Part shown: in pieces, positions 47,008 through 61,200 of the stretch | Numbering within the stretch: the first letter of the stretch is position 1 | How the letters are laid out: every line of letters begins with the position of its first letter | NCBI GenBank assembly: GCA_033239525.1 | Contig: BSYO01000024.1 | Coordinates: 10,625,991 to 10,689,990, forward strand | From: Nepenthes gracilis | Taxonomy: Eukaryota; Streptophyta; Magnoliopsida; Caryophyllales; Nepenthaceae | DNA length: 64,000 bases | Reading direction: 5' to 3' | Translations under genes and position numbers: made by a program | The notes under the pieces: generated by a model | The model's database searches: none | What the model was told of the DNA's origin: nothing | Seen by the model: the letters and a program-made list of their open reading frames with translations, nothing else

Positions 47008-47022
47008 GGGGGGGGGGGGGGG
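47008..47022. repeat. G15 homopolymer
   Basis: Fifteen G in a row after a run of A. Such runs are rare in plant DNA and prone to sequencing error. Confidence 0.85.
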
Positions 47023-47669
47023 AAAAGAGGAGGAATAAGAATAAATGAAATAGAATTTCGCTTGTAATATTTGGATATCTTCTTTCTTAATGGTAGAATT
47101 TTATCATCTATTGTTTAGATATATAAATAAAAAACATACAGAAATAATAATATATAAATTAATTCCTTTAGTATTTTATAGAGTGATAGTTAAGCTATTT
47201 GATAACTATATGAGATATTCTTGATTAACTATAATATCCTTATTTTAAATATTAATTTTAATAATGACGATAATGTCAAATAATTTTATTTTAAATTATA
47301 ATATTTATCATTATAATTTCCTTCTAAGCGTAATCTTGAAAATGACAGTAACCCTACTTGAAGCTGACTCTCATTATATCATATTATAAAGAATATTTTT
47401 TTTCCTCTCTCAAAAATCAATTGAAAAAAAATTATTTTGGTTTACTACTTACCTAAAACCCTCTCTTAGCTAAAGGCATGGGCAATACGATTTTTTGGCC
47501 TATTCTATTTTTATAACAATGAGTACACAAACTCTAGTTTAAAATATTATCTTTTATACTGAGTTGAATATAATTTAGTTGATCCCTCTAAAAAATTTTT
47601 ATTTGTATCGGCAAACGTCTAATCAAGAGATTTTATTTATTTATGAACCCAATTATAGATGTGTCTAAT

Positions 47670-48457
47670 TGTTGGGTCCAGTACCGGTGAAGTCTAAAAA
47701 TTGCGAGGCTCAATCCAAGAAGTAGCAGCCCAAACTGCCTATACAGTCTAGAACTCAAAGCACCTTATGTGGCTGCTCAATGCCTGCAGCTAATCAGCTC
47801 TTTCTACAACTCATTAATACAGTTGCAGACGACAAACGCGAGACAGTAGAAACAAACATATGAGAGGAACGTCAACTCTACAAGCTGCAGACCAAGCCAA
47901 TCCCCATGTGAAAAGCAGACTAAGCGTGGCCAGCGATACACGACTGTTTCATCACCACTATAAGACGACAACTGACACTACCAATCACTACCAGCGATCA
48001 ACGGCTGGTGAATCCCTACAGAAAGGATTCTCGTGCTCAAAACTCCACTACCTGGAGCCTATAAATTCTCTCTCCTTCTATAAGAGAGGGGATTAAATCT
48101 CAAATCCTTAATTTAAGCCTTGACTTTGAAACAAATGCTCATTGAGTCCCTGCTCTCTGACTTACGCCTAGCACCTATCCTTCACATCCATTCACAGGCT
48201 ACCAGAGTGAGCCACTTATCGCGGTACATTCCTGGGAGCCAAGCCTCCCACCAAATGCTCACCAACTTTCATACCCATGCATTCATATACTCCTATTGCA
48301 CACTCAACATATTTTCGCGCACCTCTAAATTTGTGCCCCTTTTCGTTCATTATGGGAGGTTATTGACTTAAGCTTAGGAGTATTTTCGATAGGAGAAATT
48401 TTACCAACTTTTGACATCTTATTTATTAGTTTGTGTTGTATACGTTTTAGGTTAACA
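47670..48457 (+). mobile_element. Tat-type LTR upstream of the hydrolase gene
   Basis: 788 bp from TGTTGGGTCC to GGTTAACA. It has a TATA-like CCTATAAATTCTC near 48058-48070 and the U5 signature TTATTGACTTAAGCTTAGGA at about 48360-48380, comparable to GTTGACATGAGCGTTGGAG in the composite element. The first ~105 bases of interior follow (next entry) and then unrelated AT-rich DNA, so it is a 5' LTR of a truncated element. CTAAT before and ACGAT after do not match, as expected with interior attached. Confidence 0.65.
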
Positions 48458-48461
48458 ACGA

Positions 48462-48565
48462 TGGAGACCGAATCCGTTCGTGATATCCTTTTGACGATGA
48501 GGAATTCGAAGGCTTCCCAATTTGTACGACAACCAAGAACCCAAGATGTAACGCTAACAATTTAG
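48462..48565 (+). pseudogene. Start of a retroelement ORF after the LTR, truncated
   Basis: ATG at 48462 opens METESVRDILLTMRNSKASQ, then FVRQPRTQDVTLTI and a stop, five bases after the LTR. It sits where a gag leader or gag start would lie. I do not recognise the protein. The element interior ends at about this point. Confidence 0.3.
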
Positions 48566-48953
48566 TAATTTTTTTATTAATTATTCTTCAATTCAAAACG
48601 TATCATTTTATGATTTAAAAACATAAAATATAATTACAGTTTATTTTACATTCCACTGTTTTCCTTCCCATATCTTTATGACCAGACTGGTAAAAGAATT
48701 TATTTTCCTTCAATTCACTACATTTTCTTCAATTTCTTTCAAAAACAAACGGATCATTAATTAATGTGGATGATATTGCTTGGGGATATCTTGCCAGATT
48801 ACCCAAAATAAAGGGAAAAGGAAGACGGGACTTCGGTCGTCAAATTGTATATCAAGCACTCCACTTATAGCTGATCGATCAGAGGCCAAAGCTTGAGAGG
48901 GCTGATCATTTCTCGCAGCTCCTTGCTGGAGTGGAGAGCTTTAGAAGCAAATT
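48566..48953 (+). promoter_or_regulatory. Promoter and 5' UTR region of the CHY1-like gene
   Basis: About 390 bases between truncated retroelement sequence and the ATG. The first part is AT-rich. From about 48830 a more mixed sequence (ATCAAGCACTCCACTTATAG, then GGAGTGGAGAGCTTTAGAAG) looks like leader. No TATA box can be assigned with confidence. Confidence 0.4.
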
Positions 48954-48992
48954 ATGCCGTCTCTTAGTTCTACCAGCGATGAGTCCGAACAG
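48954..48992 (+). CDS. CHY1: CHY1-like exon 1
   Basis: Encodes MPSLSSTSDESEQ and ends at donor AG|GTATTTCC. It was chosen because it supplies an ATG, keeps phase 0, and ends just before the conserved VLVE start of exon 2, as in CHY1. It is less certain than exons 2-4 because the residues themselves are not conserved. Confidence 0.75.
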
Positions 48993-49232
48993 GTATTTCC
49001 CTTTGACAATTTAAGTGTCTCACTAATTATTTTCTCCAATTTTCTGGGATTTAGCAGGTTAAATTGTGTGCTAAGCGTAAGAAATTGATCATAACAGCTG
49101 TTTGATGTCCACTTATGCTTTGAAACAAAATCTGTTGGCCATGGCAGATATCAAAATTGGATTTTAAGATTTTAATCCCCCTCTTCCCAAGTACCAGAGT
49201 TATCATCTTGCCATCTCTGTGTTTTGTGTGCT

Positions 49233-49273
<41 letters not shown>

Positions 49274-52200
49274 TTTAATTTGTGAGATTTCAGTGAAAGT
49301 AGTCATATTTGGAGGAAAAAAAAAAGCAGCGTTTAAAGTACTGAAGAATGCCGAAAATAACTGTTGAAGCTGTTTGTGTGTATTCCGAGTTCGAGCTCTG
49401 ATTTGTAGAGAACTAATTTTCGAGACTGTTAAGTTTCCTCTGTCTTACTTGTCCTCTTACTTGCATCGACCTTTGAATTACTATTATTCAGCGATAGATC
49501 ATGATTTAGAGACGACTTTTGGAAGCTAGACTAATGGCAATGGTAGATTATTTAATAAACGTGCTGGGCTTGTACTAATCCTAGGGTCAAGGTTAGGATG
49601 AAAATATCGACATTGGGACCGGTATCGGTTGCAATCATGTTGGTATAGGACAATGCGTATTATAATCTAATTTATTAAAAGAAAAAATTCTAAAAATAAA
49701 AAATTAATAAAGCTATGTTGTTCGATATATTGGCCAAATTTCCTGTGTATCAGCTGATTTTTTAATATCGATTGATATATGACGATATATTGTTGATGTG
49801 TAACATATCACAATATTGTTACGATACTGAGAAATATTAGTATCAAGGGGTCTGATACCAATACATATTCACTAATATTTAGATCAATGGTCAGGATACT
49901 ATATGGATTCAAATTTTTAGCAGGTTTTAATGGGCACCAAATGGGAAACTCCTAGATAAGCTTGTACATCCTTGGGCCTACAGGTTTCACTAATATAAAA
50001 TTGATAAATTACTAAATGGGAGATGTTGTAATGTGTATAGCATGGCAAAAGTTTCATCCTGATCTTTTCACTCCCACATTGAATCCACATCAACTGCCAT
50101 ATTGAGAACAGAGTGAGTCAGCAAGCATTTCAGTGTTCTATAATTAACAACTACTTTGCTTGTTTGTAGACATTTTGATGCGGTTGCAAAAGACCTTAGA
50201 AAATGAAGAATCTACGCCTGTGTGTTCTTGTAATTATTTTTGCATATTTAGTTGAAAATCCAAGCTGGAAATAATGTTACAGGCTATCATCATCATAGTT
50301 TTTTATCATAATCCTCTATAATGTCGCATATAATTTGTGGTCCAACAGGTTTTGGTTGAAGATAAACTGATTGTAAGAAAGGTTGTGTTAAACAGGCCAA
50401 GGCTATTGAATGCACTCTCATATTTTATGGTATGTATTGGTTATTTAAGTTTTCTGACTTGCTATACTTCTAGGTCCTCTTAGTCTAATGCTATAGTTTT
50501 GCCTGATGAATTGGTTGCCGATTGGTCCTCCTTGTTCCAAGCATATTGGAGCAGATTTAATTGGTTGGATATAATTAACCCTTTTATCTTTTCAAGACTT
50601 ATTTTACAAGTATGCCTAGTATGAAGAAGTAATAATGCTTGCCTCTTTATCAAAAGCATAATTCCTTTTGTGAGACCATCAATGTATAATTGTCTTACAA
50701 GAGATGAAAAGCTTGTTTAATGAGCTTGGACTGTTTTCTTTACAATCCAAGTAGAGGTGTAATTAGGTATCATTAGAAAGAAATGATCATGATTTGAAAG
50801 CACATATTTCTTTTCTGATGGGTTTGGTGCTTCAATTAGATTAGATTTGATTTGATTCATAAATTGGGGATGCTTCTTTAAAATATGGGTCCCTTGTTTT
50901 TTCTTTGTTATGCTGGGCAAGGAGGCTACCATATGTACGTATTTGATTACTATCAAGAGGATGACTGGTCTGTTGAGTGGTGTAGACGATTAGGGCAGGA
51001 AGCTGTTCAGGAAACTGTAGGTTACCATGGTTGTAATGTTACTTTATTGTTATTACTATTAGTGGTGTTATTTTTGCTATTATATCCATTAGTCCTTTCT
51101 AGAATTTTCCACAAATGGTTTGTGTCCTTTGATTTGTTTCTATATGCTTAGCATTTCCAGCCTTTAAATCATCCATTATGTAGTCATCCTTTTTATTTTC
51201 CTTGAGTTTTCATCATATATATACATTTTCAAGAGTTCCATTTTTTCCCAAAATTATGACAAAATAGGATTAGATTTCTGTCGTGACCTGGAAAAATCAC
51301 GAGATTGGGGCAACTTTAAGAAGTTAACTGAAAATTTGACATAATAATAGTACATAGTGACATCTTGTTATGAATACAATTAAAAAAAAAACCTTATCCA
51401 TTTCTCTTCTCTCTCCTTTTACCCTCTGTCCACCTCTACGACCCATCCTCATCATCATCTTTTGGGGCTGACACCAGTTATTCTTCCTAGTGTAAGCCCC
51501 ATTATTGTTCAGTATGTGCCATCATTGATGCTATGGTTAGACGGTTCTAGTTGCAATTTTTCCAATTCTCTCGGCGTTGTTTCGTTTTGTGAAGTTCTTA
51601 CTGATTCAGTTGGTTTCTCACAATTTCCTTATGAGTTAGCTGTGTCTTGCCTTTGTAGGGGGTTGACTGCTTCTCAAATGGATGCTCCTTGTGGTGAATA
51701 CAATAAATTATGTGGACAATTACTTTCAGTAAGCCTTCGTGTAGCAATGACTTTGTTCTCTTAATTAGAGATTGCTAGTTGAAACCATGGAAACACGATT
51801 TCTGCAATGCATAATAAGGCCGTGTGCATTTGATTTTCTTTAGACCCCATAAAGTTGGGGTACTATGTGTCACAGTCTCATTTTCATGTAACAGAAATTG
51901 ATTGTCCAGTACCAAGATGTCTTCAAGTCAAGGCCAACCTTTCTTCACACAAGATTCTAATCTCCCATATCATATATTTGGTTATACAAGGTTAGTAAGT
52001 CAAACCCCTTCTAAACGAGTTCCACGTCATCTACAATAATTTCAAGGCTTTTACACCTTTGATCCAGCAGATAGTAGCTAGCAGCATATCGATTGATTCC
52101 TAGTGTTCAGCTGACTTTCAAGTTGATGCTTGTCCTATCGATAGGTTCTCATACCTTACTCGACGTTTGCTCACATAGGATTTATATAAGGTACCTTGTC

Positions 52201-55200
52201 ACATGGAGCACTAATGTTCATGCCCTTCATTGGGAACTCACTTGTTACGAACTCGAACCGAAGTAAGTCTAAACAAATATAATTAATTATAACCCATAAA
52301 AATTTAAAATCTTGAAATATATTAACAATGGCCAAATCAAATTCCAAATCTGAGTGTGACAAAACAAACGTCCATATGACTCAATATGACAACCATAATA
52401 ATAATAACCCACACAGGATCTCATTAGATGTGGTTCATCTGGACAAAGTAATTGCGATCTGCTACAGATGCCGTAAAGGAGGGACAAAGCAACCACAAAC
52501 ATGCCCAAAACATAAATAACATCCCAACTATTCCCAATACATAACCGTAGGCCTATATCCGGCCAATCTCAATACCCAAAATACGTTTGATACATATTTA
52601 GTCCCAAAACGAAACTAAACTCACCAAAATAGATGAATTGCGATCAATCTCGTCCAAGTTCCTATAATGTATCCAAATCCACTAATTTGAAGAGATAAGA
52701 AGTAAAAATGTGAGCCGAAAGTTCAACAAGTATCTATATAATATAATAAACAATAATGTCCGAAATCAGAGGGAGGGTCCATAAACACATTCAAAATCCG
52801 TAAAAGTCACAAATTCGAAAACCCAATATCGAAAGTCCGAAGGTAGTCTCGTACTCAAAATATAATCCAAATCGAAATATAGTCCAGTGGGATATATTTT
52901 GAATGAAATATAATTTGAAACAAAATCACATAAGAACGAAACATGTTCAAAAACGAAATCACATAACCCAATATATGAGGTTGACCAAATCTCATCTGTG
53001 GGCAAATCTACGAATCTCAAACAAAGTTTAATACAAATCAATTGAGAAAACACATCAAAATCCAAAACATGTGCAAATCGGAGAACCAAAAGCCCAGAGG
53101 TTAACCCAATAAAGGGTTACATATGATCCCGGTAATCTTGAGCCATATTAACTGCTATTTAGACCTGTGGGCATGGCTATCTATATACACTCTTCTATGG
53201 ATAAGGAACAAACCACTATATTTTGCCACCTGCGGAGTTGGGTGTAGCCTTTAAGTCTAACTGATATGTTAGGACGTTTGAATATATTAGCTTTGTTCAA
53301 TTACCTTACGATGGTTTTCATTAAAATATAAATAGGGATGGTCATCTACATCACAAAGCTTTTTCTTGCTAGCAAAAAGGGAAGTCACAAAGCTTTCCCC
53401 GCGAGAAAAGGGTCATATATCGAATCAAATCACAAAAGTAGTGATCCCGAGCTACAAGCAGAAATACATGTATCATGACTTTTTCCATACCAATATACTG
53501 ATATATAAACATACTGTCTCAAATATTTATCCATTTTTTCATGAAATAAACAAAACCCTCAAATATTTGTAAAACCTAAACAAAATCCCAAAATAACCGG
53601 TAAATAGGACATGCATGTACAAAGGAAATAAATGGGGTAAATAAAAATAACATGTATGAGAAATAAAACCTCCAAACGTGAGCAAAGCTTATTAGATACG
53701 AAAACAAACTAAGGATAGATGGTAAGGATGCTTGTCTCAACAACTTCTTAATAAGCAGATTTGACGAAAGGATACTCCAAACCACTTATTCTTTTCTTCC
53801 TCTCTCCTCTTTCTCCTTCTCTTCCTTCTTCCGCGTGAAATGCTGAATAGTGGCACTACTGTTGCTTAAATAGGCCACTGGCACTCGAGTGCCACTCAGG
53901 CGCAGCTCGAGTGCCAGCCCCACGGCAATCAGTGCTTGAGCATTACCTTAGGCATCCCTCGAGCACCAACCCCACGGCTTTTTGCGCTAAATCGCACAGC
54001 AGGTGTGGCTCAAGCACTAACCTGCGCGCTCCGAATTCCTTCAAATTTTCACAATATACCATTATTTCAATACATTCAATTTACCCAAAATAACATATAT
54101 TATCAAATTGAATCAAATGGAAATAGGTATTACATCACTAGTCCCCTAGTGTATGTCACATGTATCCATAACACACTGTTCTCAAGACTTGGCCCTCATT
54201 TCCTCTTTTCCAATAATGGTCATGACACTCGTGAAGGCAATATGCTCTATAACACATCTTAGTTACTTGAGCATACCCACATGTATCAAACCATTGGGTC
54301 TCAATGAACATTATATTCAACAGCCATAGCAATTATCTCGAATAGCACGGTGTCTCCCATTTCGTGCTTCTAGCATTGGGTGTGTAACTTGGCTTGAGAC
54401 TCCTAGCTCGTCTCTCGCCCTTAAAAGGTTATCCTCACTAGTGTGCCATATAAAAACCCATTCCGCATGCAACCGAGGTTCTAAACCTCTATCTTGAACC
54501 TTATCCGTACTACCGAGCCTTTTGTCCCTTGCTGGTAGTATCCACTCTGCACCCGACCTTATGGAGACTCTCAATTGCCATTGTGACATCCCAAGAGCCC
54601 ATCTCGCATCACAAGGTAGGTCATTTAGTTATTGTGTAGCATCTTGACGCATTAAGGCACTTACAGGGGTGTTGGAGAGCTTGAACACTATGTTCCTCTT
54701 ATAGAGAATATTAAACATTTATGTAATTTTCAAGAGTATAAGTTGGACTACCCAACTTTTACAATAGGATTTTTATTTTTTTTTACCCAAAATTTCATCT
54801 AAATTCACTATAATTCATAAAAAAAATTAAGGGTGCTAGAAAAAGTTTTGGAAAATTATTTCAACTCGGTTGGATTTTGAACTCCTTCCCAACTAAGCTG
54901 TTGATGGCCTCATCCACTCAATGTCGACCATTGCTTCGATTCATCGCCTTAATTCAGTTACATGCATAATTTCAAGTACTGACTTCAAATCCCTTGCCAC
55001 ACAATTCACCTCGTCTTGCTCATCGATTCCTTGACTTGTAGATCACCACATCCTCCACTACATTGTCCTGTCAATGCGCACCTCAACTTGCCCAATGACA
55101 CTCTCTGGCCTTGACATTGGAGTAGATCACCTCTGTGGTGGCCATAAGTATTCTCGCATACCCTGGTAAATGCTCTAAGGCATATTATTTCCTTACTTTT

Positions 55201-58200
55201 ACCTTAGTAAAGTTGTACAGACTATCATAGTCGGATCTGTTGGGCAAACTTCTCTAAAGCATCTCAGCACCCCTATGTACTTCAACATAGTGGTACGGAT
55301 AAGATTCAGCAGAATCTGCTCTCACAATAGAGGCAACTTATCATCCACCCCTGTAAACTCAGCCTTGAATAATATCAATAACTTCCAACATCTTGGAAAT
55401 ATTCAGCTCTACTGAAGGAAAACACTCAAGCTCTGTCAAGCACAATATGATGATGCCACTGAAATGAAATTTCTCAATTCTACCGTGTGTTCTCATAGTT
55501 CACAAGTCCTTGTTTGCTTGCTAGTGGATACTAGCTCCCCAGTCAAACAGCATCCATCCTGTTCTCATACGGAAGAAGTTGGCCTTCCTCATAAGGAACT
55601 ATTCACCAAATGTGATGACATCAACTTTGCCTGATTCCTGAAGCATTACCACGCAATTACATCCCAAACGTTTTTCCTCCCTCAAAGAGGTCATGATGTA
55701 TAGCCTCCGTTTGAGGGCTCTGTCAATGCCTTGTAGTCTGGATGTCTCCATCAGGATACATCCAATAATTATCACAGCAATTTGAATGGCGCTCCTATAG
55801 ACAACATACAACCCATCATAATGGTTTGTTGTCCTTTGGACTTGAACTCTTCCAACTTGCTCACATGAACAACAGTCTCACTACGGTCTAAGTTGTCTCT
55901 AGCTCCATATGCACAATTGCATTTTGCTTCCTTGAAGGACTTGACAATACCCTAGAATCATGATGTCTCTCTCCGAACACATCAACCATCTCACCTTTGC
56001 AACATGAACGTTACTCTAGACAACAACCCCCCAACCTAAACAGTGCATCCTCCTTGAGGGTTGGACTCATCTAATCACTCCATGTAAATGACACTTTCAA
56101 TTGGGTCGAAGATGTCACTAGTCCCACGTTCACAATCTTGAGTTTGCTCATTTGGAGGACTTAACTTTTCTACATAAGTTCAACGCTTCCCTTTCAATGC
56201 ATCTCCAATGCCACTTATAAATGGATAGTGCTTTTTAAATGATGTCTAGCCATCACAATAGTGCGTCTACCCAAAGACATGAACTCAACTGTTGCACCTG
56301 AATCACACTCCCCTGAGGACCAAACATGCCACAAGTTTCTGCCTCCATAGATATCATTGACATTAAGATACCTAAGGAGGTGTTTACAACATCAATGCAT
56401 CTCACAAATGGTCCTCCTTGGAATGGTCGTCGCTGGCCAACACCTTGTTCCCAAGGACGTACTCTATTTAATCCAAGTACGATGCTCCTGTTAAGAATCC
56501 ATCTTTAATACCCCTCTCTAGGAAATACCTTGAAGGCTACCCTCTAAGATACATCCTTTTATGCCACTCCATGGCTCATGCCTTTCATTTGAGGTCTTAC
56601 ACTATGCTTCACAATTGTTGCTAACAACAATAGCAACTTCTATGTTTGGGCAAGTGGTCTTCCTCACTTATCATGTGAGACCGATACCTGTTATTAGTGA
56701 CAAAGACATCATGACCCTCTTGGTCTTACATCGATCTTGTGGATTCATTGGTTGGCAACATACCGAGCAATCATCTTGACAATTGTTGCATCTACTTTGC
56801 TAAGGAAAAACTTTCGCTAGGATGACCTTCCCGCAAGTAGTGTTCCTACTCAATATCTCATTGGATGATCCTATATGACGGTATCCTTTCTGAGTAAATG
56901 CCTATTCACATAAATGCATCGGTCGACGTCATCTGCTCAGTGGCAACCTTGACACAGTCATCCTCCAATAACATAGTTCACATAACCATGCAGCCCACAC
57001 GATTGACGTGCCCCTTTAAGAACTCAACTAAGACAACACTTTGCATGTAAGTCTCACACAACATCCATGAGGATGATACCTTTTGAAGGCTTCAATAGTG
57101 GACCCAAGTACCTTTGGCACATGTCATCTTGTACCACAAAGTGTATCCCTAGTTGCTACTTGCCCTTGGCAACTTAGACATGACATGGATCTTACAACCA
57201 TTCAGCACACTTAGTTGACATGTCACAATTTTGAACTCAACTGTAACAACACTTTACTTGAATCATAATAGTTCACCATCGGGTGCTCCCATGAGTATGT
57301 TGACAATTCTATAAAGTATCACTCCTCATGACCACATCACGTCGAGTATCTACCACACAACAAACTCTACAATAGAGTAATATCTAATGCATTAGTTATC
57401 GTACTATGCCACCATTCTTTTGCTATCAACTATGCAAACGAAAATCCTTGTGACCACATCACTTCGAGCACAACTAACACGAAATAGCTAAACAATAATA
57501 CTAAATTCGACTCCTAAGACATAAAATTTCAGCTAATTAAGCACCTGAACAATACTCAACTTCTACTCAAATTGATCCTTAGGTCACCAAAGACCAGTAA
57601 GCACACATTGTCTTCAAGTATGACTCCACTTCTCAAATGCCCTAGAGGAAAACTGAAGTCACCCAAACTTCAAAAGCCAACATGGTGGCCAATCGAGTTC
57701 TAATGCCCCCCTCAACTCATAGATAGTGTCAAAGCTAACACTTGGTGTTCTGATTCCGTAAAAGCTCCCATAATCTCAATCGAGATCATCCAAAAATCAG
57801 CTCCATCACTTATTGCCAAATGCATCCTCTAACCAAATCTTATGCACCCAAGCGAAACACTGAAGTTGTGGTTGACTCTATTCTTATATCAATTTGTCAC
57901 GTTCCCATTGCTATGCAAGGAAAATTGATTGTGAGGCACTGAGACTTTTCCAAGTCAAGGCCAACTCTTCTCAACTCGAGACTTCAATAATCCCGTCTTA
58001 GATATTTAACCATATGAGGCTAGCAAGTCAAAACCTCTTTGAATTGGTCCCACATCATCCACAATAATTTCGAGGCTTCCACACTTCTTAGTCATGTAGT
58101 TAGCATTGTATCGATTGTTTTCCCATGTCCAACTTATGTTCAAGTTGACGCGCACCATGGATTGGTTCTTATACCTCACTTTGGTACTTGCTCACATAAG

Positions 58201-61200
58201 ATCATTATAGAGACCTCCTTACATGGAACGCTCAATTTCATGTCTATCCTTGCGAGCTCACTAGTCCTGTAGTGTACTCTATCTGTGTCCATGACATGCT
58301 ATCCCTAGCACTTAGCCTTACTACTCTTGTTCAATAGTGGTCCCAATACTCGTGAAGGCAATATGTTTTGTAGCACAACTTAATCTCTGAGCATACTCGC
58401 ATGCACCAATCCTCGGTCTCAACAAGTGTCATACTTAGCCTACCATGACATTAATCTCGACTAGCACGGTGTCACCCCATTCCATCTTCTAGCAATGCAA
58501 GGATAACTTGGCTTGCGATTCTTACCTCATCTCTTGCCTCGAAAGGTCATCCCCACAAGCGTGACATTTCGAAACCCATCCCACGTGCAGTTGAGCGTCT
58601 AGATCTCCATTTTTAACCTTATCCACACTATTGAGCCCTTAGGCCCTTGCTAGATAGGGCCCATTTGGCACCTGGCCTCATGGGGACTCCCGGTCATCCT
58701 TGTGACATTCGGAGAGCCAATCTCCTATCACAAGGTAGCTCACTTAAGTGATGTGTAGCATCTCCGCTTGCTATGATGCCCTAGGGGTGGTTAAGAACTT
58801 GAATATCATGTATTTCCTTATAAAGGATGGTAAACATTTACAGGTATTCCAAAAGTATACATTGGACTATCCAAACTTTGACTATTGGCTATCTAATTTG
58901 TTTGCAACCCTAAAATACCGTCTGAATTCATCATAACTCGTAGAAATATTAAGGGTGCAAGAAAAAATTGTCCAAAAACTATTCTGAGCCGACTATATAT
59001 AGACGCTATCCAGTGGGTCTTCTTTCAGTGGTCAGTATTTTTTGTCTAGTAATATCAAGCTTTTTTTAATTCTTGCTTTCCTTGTCGCATTAAATCGACA
59101 TCAATCACGAAGAGGTGGAAGAATATTGGTGTCCCTTTAGCTTGACAATAAATATGGAGCAACATCATGGAAAAGGTCAATCCTTATATTGTTTTAAGGT
59201 TCTGTGGGTTTTTTTGTTTTTTACAAAATATTTGCTAGATCTTAGGTTACAAAATTCCTTAAGAAAGACGGCAGTAAGGCACGTGTTGGCAGATCATCTA
59301 CTTTGTTGTTTTGCTAGGAGTGGCATTTTGTTCTTTGATTGATCTTGAATTATGGTTTGCTTTGGTTGGGGCTTAATTTGTTGGGATTTAGAGGATTGTC
59401 TTGATAAGAAGTATGGGTATCGATATGAGATATGGACACAACATGACACTAAAAGAAAGCATACTATTTTTCTAGAAATGAAAATACAACATGTTGAGGA
59501 CATTAAATAAAATAATAATTTATTATTTTTCTAATTGATAAATAAAACTATTTATAATAAATTAGAAGTAAATATACTTATTTTTTGTTTCTTCAATATA
59601 TATATATATATATATAGGAAAGTAGGCAATTGAGCCAACATATTTGAGTTATGCTATAATATCTTTAACAAACTACTATAATATAACAATGATAATGATA
59701 TAATTTACAAATTAAGACAAAACTTAATATAGTAAAATTTTAAATATCAATTAACACTTACTTTTTAACTTTTCACTATGCACTTTATAATTGTCAAAAT
59801 ATGTAAAATATAGGTAAAAATTCGGAATAAAAATGTTTCTAAGATGTGTCCCAAATGATCGCAAATATGTCCTAAATGGTTGGACACTCATCGGATCGTG
59901 TTTGGCATGTGTCCAGGCATTTCGAGGGAGTGCCTATGTTTCTTAGTCATCCAGTATTGTAATCGTTTTTTTAGCTTGTTTCTTCAATAACTGGAGGATC
60001 TTCTTGTACTAAGCATTCTGTTGAGGATTTTACCTTTGTTTATAAAAATAAAATGAAAGCACTAACTTGATCATTGGCTATTTTGCTGATTGAATTCCTT
60101 GGTAGTGTCTGCTTGGGATGAGAGATGTAGGGTGGTGTGCATCTTGTTTGAGGTGTATGCTGTATGGTTCATGTCCTGATTGTTTCAAAAATGTGAAAGA
60201 GACTTGAAATTGAAAGGAAACAAGGAAAATAGGGGGAAAAAGAAGAAAAGGTGGAAGAGAGAGAGAGAGCAGAAGGATGCACCTGATCTGTTGGATTTGG
60301 CAGCCCTTAATCAGCCTGTTCTAGAGGCAGGTTGGATCAACAAGAAGGATGGGCATAGAGGGAGAGGGAGAGATAGAGGAGCGGAATCACGATATTGGGG
60401 CATCTTTCCCTTTTATAATCCACCTTCCTTGTTTAGAACCCCAGCTATAAAACCCAAAAAGTGGCCCAAACAATCTAAGGCTTGAAGGCATAGTTGGAAA
60501 CCTCAGTTTTTTTCCTATTGTATCTACGTACTTTTTGGGGGGGTTGACTCAACGGGAGAGTACCTGTCTTTTAAGTGCATCTATTTATGACACTCGTTGT
60601 TATGTGACTTGTTGTGTTAACAACACAGGCCTTTTTAGTTTTATGAATCAACTCAAGTAATTTTTGAGATTGTTCAGTCAAGCTGCAATGATTAAAATAA
60701 TTCACTGAAGCATTGGGAAATGTGCAAAAAGTCTTCAATTTCAAAACATTCTCTATAGATGTCAAAAAAAAAAAAAAAAAAAAAAAAAGAAGGTCTCCTG
60801 CTCCATTGCAAGGCTCTGGAAATACAGCTTTGATCAAGAGGTGTATTTAATGTGTTTTGAGGGATTATTATCTCTTTTGTAAATATAGAATAGTTGTTGG
60901 AAAATAAGCTGCTGAAAATAATGGTTCGAACCATTATAGCATTGAGATTAAACAATTCAAATGCTGAAATTAAATAATACAAGCACATGAGAACAAGGCC
61001 TAGTTGGACCAACTTGTGAATGTTAAAAGAAAAATTCATCATTGAGGAGTGAGTACTGTGAAACATAAGTGAATACGTAAGGGAGTGGCAATTGGTAGGT
61101 TTCCTATGTGTGTTTGCCCTTAATAACAATGGCAGGCCTAACAGAGATTTCTAGTGGCAATTAAACTTATACTCGACATGGACTTCTACTGCAGCTGATA

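Larger units (their letters stand above)
46642..47669. other. AT-rich spacer with microsatellites, no gene seen
   Basis: Contains (TA)n at 46941-46962 and a run of 15 G at 47008-47022. No coding frame was recognised. Confidence 0.45.
48993..50348 (+). other. Intron 1 of the CHY1-like gene
   Basis: 1.36 kb, GTATTTCC to CCAACAG. It holds a TC microsatellite and a MITE-like repeat; no coding sequence was seen. Confidence 0.7.
51868..58986 (-). mobile_element. LTR retroelement in intron 2, minus strand, no intact coding region
   Basis: Two LTRs of about 1.1 kb: 57895-58986 (5' LTR) and 51868-54863 (3' LTR, interrupted). On the plus strand both start TGTCAC. They share AAGTCAAGGCCAAC, CATCTACAATAATTTC versus CATCCACAATAATTTC, and the GAACTCACT/GAGCTCACT-AGTCC block. 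Orientation is set by AATTGATATAAGAATAGAG, a degenerate TGGTATCAGAGC, which follows the LTR end on the minus strand at about 57875-57894. The ~3-kb interior shows no gag or pol motif that I can recognise and has frequent stops, so it resembles a LARD-type non-autonomous element or an eroded one. It is antisense to the host gene. Confidence 0.72.

Noticed and set aside
60180..60485. 101-residue Lys/Arg-rich frame in intron 2
   Set aside because: Purine-rich DNA explains the composition. There are no splice sites linking it to the host gene and no domain.
60762..60788. SINE or processed mRNA ending in the A-run
   Set aside because: No A/B-box promoter, tRNA-like head or recognisable mRNA was seen upstream.
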